Positions 11,010 through 12,178 of a stretch of 12,178 bases of DNA are shown here, in pieces. A program made the position numbers and the translations under genes. This stretch comes from Planctomycetes bacterium UBA4800 (GTDB lineage Bacteria; Planctomycetota; UBA8108; UBA8890; UBA8898). Each line of letters opens with the position of its first letter. Positions within the stretch are counted from its first letter, which is position 1. Under the pieces are notes generated by a model. The model was not told the DNA's origin. It searched no databases and saw only the letters and a list, made by a program, of their open reading frames with translations. Location of the stretch: positions 1 to 12,178 of the forward strand of contig DHGK01000188.1 of assembly GCA_002402755.1 (NCBI GenBank), in the 5' to 3' direction.

Positions 11010-12178
11010 ATGGCGTTGAAGGGCGGCTACAGGTTCCGCCTCTTTGAGGGGACTCCGGCAGGTCCGGTCGCGTCTCATCGCCCGCCCGACCGCGCGGTGG
11101 TTCCCCTCGCGCAGGGCGAGGGCAATGCCGGCCTGCCCGTCGTGTCGGCGGGAGATGCCGTCGCGGCGGGGCAGGTGATCGCGAGCCCGCCCGCGCGCAT
11201 GGGAAGCCCGGTGCATGCGCCGATCGACGGCGTTGTGCGCGAGCTTGCGGTGAGAGCGCGCGAGAAGCAGCCGTGGGCGGTCGTCATCGAGCGCTCCGCG
11301 GGCAAGGAGGCGCCCCCGGCGCCCGACATGCGGTGCGAATGGACATCGGCCGCGCCGGACGCGCTCGCCGAGGCGCTCACCCACGCCGGGGTCGCGGCGC
11401 TCGTCCCCGGCGGGGCGATTGCGCCGGGACTGGCGCGCGTGCTCGTCGCGGTCTGCGTGCACACGGCGCCGCTCCTTCCCAGGGCGAGCGCCGTCTATGC
11501 CGGCCGCGAGAACGACCTGGTCACGGGCGGCCGCATTCTCGCAAAGGCTCTCGGCGCGCAGGAGCTGTGCCTTGCCGTGGGGCGGCAGGACCGCGTCCTC
11601 GGCGAGGCGCTCGCCGGCGTAGGCGCGCCGCGCATCGCCGCCGTCGACGAGGTCTATCCCAGGGAGCACCCGGCGCTCCTCGCGCGCGCGGTCGTCGGCG
11701 GCTCCGATGGCGTCGTGTGTGTGAGCGGACGTGCGGCGCTCGCGGCGTACGACGCGGCCGTCAAGGGCGCGGCGGTCATCAACGTGCGCGTGTCGCTCGG
11801 CGGCAGCGGGCTCGCGCGGCCCGCGATCGTCGATGCCCGCGTCGGCACGCCGCTCGGCGAGCTGTGCGCTCCCTACGCGGCCCCGGGACGCGAGGTCAGG
11901 TACGTTGCGGGGAACTTCCTGACGGGCGCGGCCGTGCCGCCGGAGCACCCCGTCACGCGCGACATGGAATGCGTGAGCGTGCTCCATGAGAACCGCGAGC
12001 GCCGCGTCCTGTCGTTCATGCGGCCCGGGCCGCGGCAGGACTCGCACGGCAGGACGTTTCTCGCCGCGTTTCTCAAGCTGCCGCTTCGCAACGACACGAA
12101 CCTCCACGGCGAGCTCAGGCCCTGCATCAACTGCGGGTGGTGCGAGGATGTCTGCCCGGTCGGCCTCATGCCCGACCT
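11010..12178 (+). CDS. NqrA/RnfC-family redox subunit with iron-sulfur motif (3' end off window)
   Basis: 389 codons are visible and the gene continues past the right edge. The N-terminus (about 30-80) has a barrel-sandwich-like unit (SAGDAVAAGQVIASP, GSPVHAPIDGVVREL) shared by RnfC and NqrA. The middle (110-300) is the nucleotide/flavin-type alpha/beta core (VYAGRENDLVTGGRILAKAL, GGSDGVVCVSGRAAL). The segment 298-351 (YVAGNFLTGA, then CVSVLHENRERRVLSFMRPG, then GRTFL) is characteristic of NqrA, the peripheral subunit of Na+-translocating NADH:quinone reductase. It is followed by CINCGWCEDVCPVGLMP, with C372, C375, C378 and C382 as a [4Fe-4S] ligand set as in RnfC and unlike classical NqrA. 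ATG 11010 is preceded by AGGGAG. It should sit at the cytoplasmic side of a membrane ion-pumping complex; nqrB/rnfD-like genes are expected next. Confidence 0.85.
   Translation, partial: MALKGGYRFRLFEGTPAGPVASHRPPDRAVVPLAQGEGNAGLPVVSAGDAVAAGQVIASPPARMGSPVHAPIDGVVRELAVRAREKQPWAVVIERSAGKEAPPAPDMRCEWTSAAPDALAEALTHAGVAALVPGGAIAPGLARVLVAVCVHTAPLLPRASAVYAGRENDLVTGGRILAKALGAQELCLAVGRQDRVLGEALAGVGAPRIAAVDEVYPREHPALLARAVVGGSDGVVCVSGRAALAAYDAAVKGAAVINVRVSLGGSGLARPAIVDARVGTPLGELCAPYAAPGREVRYVAGNFLTGAAVPPEHPVTRDMECVSVLHENRERRVLSFMRPGPRQDSHGRTFLAAFLKLPLRNDTNLHGELRPCINCGWCEDVCPVGLMPD

Noticed and set aside
10941..12107. Minus-strand open frame of 388 codons at the right end
   Set aside because: Antisense to the NqrA/RnfC-type gene, which has a clear cluster motif and family segments; the minus frame is Arg/His-rich without motifs.

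Overview
This is a GC-rich bacterial window. Dense genes with strongly GC-biased third codon positions alternate with one stretch of visibly lower GC bias near the left end. The gene types suggest Planctomycetota or a neighbouring PVC/Hydrogenedentota-like lineage. These include a Tat-exported Gfo/Idh/MocA oxidoreductase, a secreted DUF5060-type glycoside hydrolase, a large secreted beta-repeat protein, a HEAT-like membrane-anchored protein, and an NqrA/RnfC-type redox subunit with an iron-sulfur motif. The lineage is inferred from gene style only; no marker gene fixes it.

Layout, left to right. (1) Bases 1-1660 are a patchwork. A + strand gene enters from the left and loses coding character near base 195. 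It is followed by a minus-strand two-gene unit: a small protein overlapping by ATGA with an AbiEii/AbiGii-like nucleotidyltransferase, which looks like a toxin-antitoxin-type module. Next to it lies a 5'-truncated remnant of a second, different nucleotidyltransferase. A 23-base exact direct repeat (1-23 and 1378-1400) brackets the two-gene unit. Together this looks like a small acquired or rearranged island. (2) Bases 1663-5051 hold a minus-strand operon: a good sigma70-like promoter, a roughly 110-nt leader with competing hairpins, a 743-residue secreted beta-repeat protein, and a membrane-anchored HEAT-like protein 13 nt downstream. (3) Bases 5108-8736 hold a divergent pair. The minus-strand gene is a secreted clan GH-A glycoside hydrolase with a carbohydrate-binding-like module inserted in its barrel. 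The plus-strand gene is a Tat-exported Gfo/Idh/MocA oxidoreductase. They share a 128-bp control region, and a joint role in extracytoplasmic carbohydrate breakdown is plausible. (4) An 8-bp-stem terminator separates the oxidoreductase from a convergent exported VOC-fold protein whose two metal-binding histidines appear to be replaced. (5) Divergent from that gene, a CCA-adding-enzyme/poly(A)-polymerase-family protein with an HD domain starts about 10 nt after its -10 box, so its mRNA may be leaderless. (6) The right edge carries the first 389 codons of an NqrA-like subunit with a CxxCxxCxxxCP cluster motif. It runs off the window and is likely the start of an Nqr/Rnf operon.

No tRNA, rRNA, CRISPR array, transposase or integrase was seen. 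The best candidates for something poorly described are the nucleotidyltransferase two-gene unit with its flanking repeat and remnant, the secreted repeat protein plus HEAT operon with its structured leader, and the iron-sulfur-bearing NqrA homologue.
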